This document shows positions 5,603-5,833 of a stretch of 5,833 nucleotides of DNA, piece by piece (the first letter of the stretch is position 1; each line of letters starts with the position of its first letter). The notes beneath the pieces were generated by a model. The model was not told the DNA's origin. It searched no databases and worked only from the letters and a program-made list of their open reading frames with translations. Made by a program: the position numbers and the translations under genes. Source of the stretch: Candidatus Zixiibacteriota bacterium. Lineage in GTDB: Bacteria; Zixibacteria; MSB-5A5; GN15; PGXB01. The stretch spans positions 1 to 5,833 of the forward strand of contig QNAH01000187.1 of the NCBI GenBank assembly GCA_003641425.1. The letters run 5' to 3'.

Positions 5603-5631
5603 ATGTTAAGAGTCTTATCATTCCTTATCAA
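5603..5631 (-). promoter_or_regulatory. Candidate sigma-70 promoter of the PilZ gene
   Basis: On the minus strand TTGATA (5626-5631, five of six to consensus) is followed after exactly 17 bases by TAACAT (5603-5608, four of six). Transcription would start near 5597, leaving a short leader before the ATG at 5579. An ATTCC/GGAAT pair of arms brackets the -35. Confidence 0.5.
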
Positions 5632-5760
5632 ATATCGGAATAAATCGATACAATCTTTAATTTTTTAATTATTCTGTGTTTATATTTAACATTCCCGCAT
5701 ATCTTCCTGCATCACAATGTCGTTGCGGTGTCGACGGCCTGAAGTTTTCTGTCGTACCTC

Positions 5761-5833
5761 TTATCTCCACGCGCCGACTATCACGCCAACAATAATGAGA
5801 CCGACAATGTGATGCAGCACATTTATTATTGTC
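5761..5833 (-). CDS. Possible C-terminal fragment of a membrane protein (cut by the window edge)
   Basis: Read leftward from base 5832, the frame gives 23 residues ending in IVGLIIVGVIVGAWR and a TAA stop at 5761-5763. This would make a typical C-terminal membrane helix with a positive end. The remainder lies outside the window, so neither family nor length can be judged. The evidence is only a hydrophobic pattern in a short open stretch, so it could be chance. If real, it is the gene upstream of the PilZ gene on the same strand, 181 bp away. Confidence 0.3.
   Translation of the reverse strand, partial: TIINVLHHIVGLIIVGVIVGAWR

Noticed and set aside
5718..5813. A 31-codon plus-strand open frame near the right edge
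   Set aside because: It has no ribosome site and an Arg/Cys-rich sequence unlike a real protein; the opposite strand gives a more credible membrane helix.
5803..5833. GACAAT/ATTGTC inverted repeat at the right edge
   Set aside because: Six-base arms with a 19-base gap at the boundary are not significant alone.

Overview
The window looks like a piece of chromosome from an uncultured FCB-group bacterium. Candidate phylum Zixibacteria (Zixiibacteriota) is my best guess, with Bacteroidota-like relatives second. The placement rests on three things. The first gene ends in a dockerin pair built on the repeated sequence SINILDVTAIINYLYK. A DUF2752 gene and a TM2 gene overlap as a pair, in the form I associate with the FCB group. 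Secreted proteins carry modular C-termini. Base composition is moderate in genes and clearly AT-rich between them. I see no rRNA, tRNA, CRISPR array, transposase or phage gene; this is ordinary chromosomal DNA with some interesting surface-protein and regulatory content.

Layout. (1) 123-2057 (+): a secreted zinc carboxypeptidase of the M14 carboxypeptidase N/E/D type, with a prodomain-like N-terminus, transthyretin-like domain, fibronectin-III domain and C-terminal dockerin. (2) 2095-2749 (-): a two-gene membrane operon, DUF2752 then TM2, overlapping by 44 bp. (3) 2750-3278: a 529-bp AT-rich divergent intergenic region with repeated short motifs and a candidate sigma-54 (-24/-12) promoter facing right. 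(4) 3279-3686 (+): a small secreted PEP-CTERM protein with a GTG start, followed by a strong intrinsic terminator. (5) 3776-5032 (-): a cysteine-rich protein with an N-terminal winged-helix-like region and two C-terminal 4Fe-4S ferredoxin motifs. An imperfect palindrome overlaps its candidate promoter. (6) 5157-5579 (-): a PilZ-family protein with a degenerate c-di-GMP motif. (7) At the right edge, a possible C-terminal fragment of a membrane protein on the minus strand.

How it fits together. The peptidase and the PEP-CTERM protein are both exported but carry different C-terminal modules: a dockerin (calcium-dependent docking) and a PEP-CTERM tail (exosortase processing). The cell therefore appears to use at least two ways of handling surface proteins. 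No cohesin or exosortase gene is in the window. The PEP-CTERM gene appears to be a single-gene unit with its own regulated promoter and terminator. The DUF2752/TM2 pair is a conserved but functionally unknown membrane module. The Fe-S protein and the PilZ protein are co-oriented but probably have separate promoters, so no shared pathway can be claimed. No complete new defence, mobile or biosynthetic system is visible. The best leads are the PEP-CTERM promoter region, the DUF2752/TM2 pair, and the winged-helix/Fe-S protein with its upstream palindrome.
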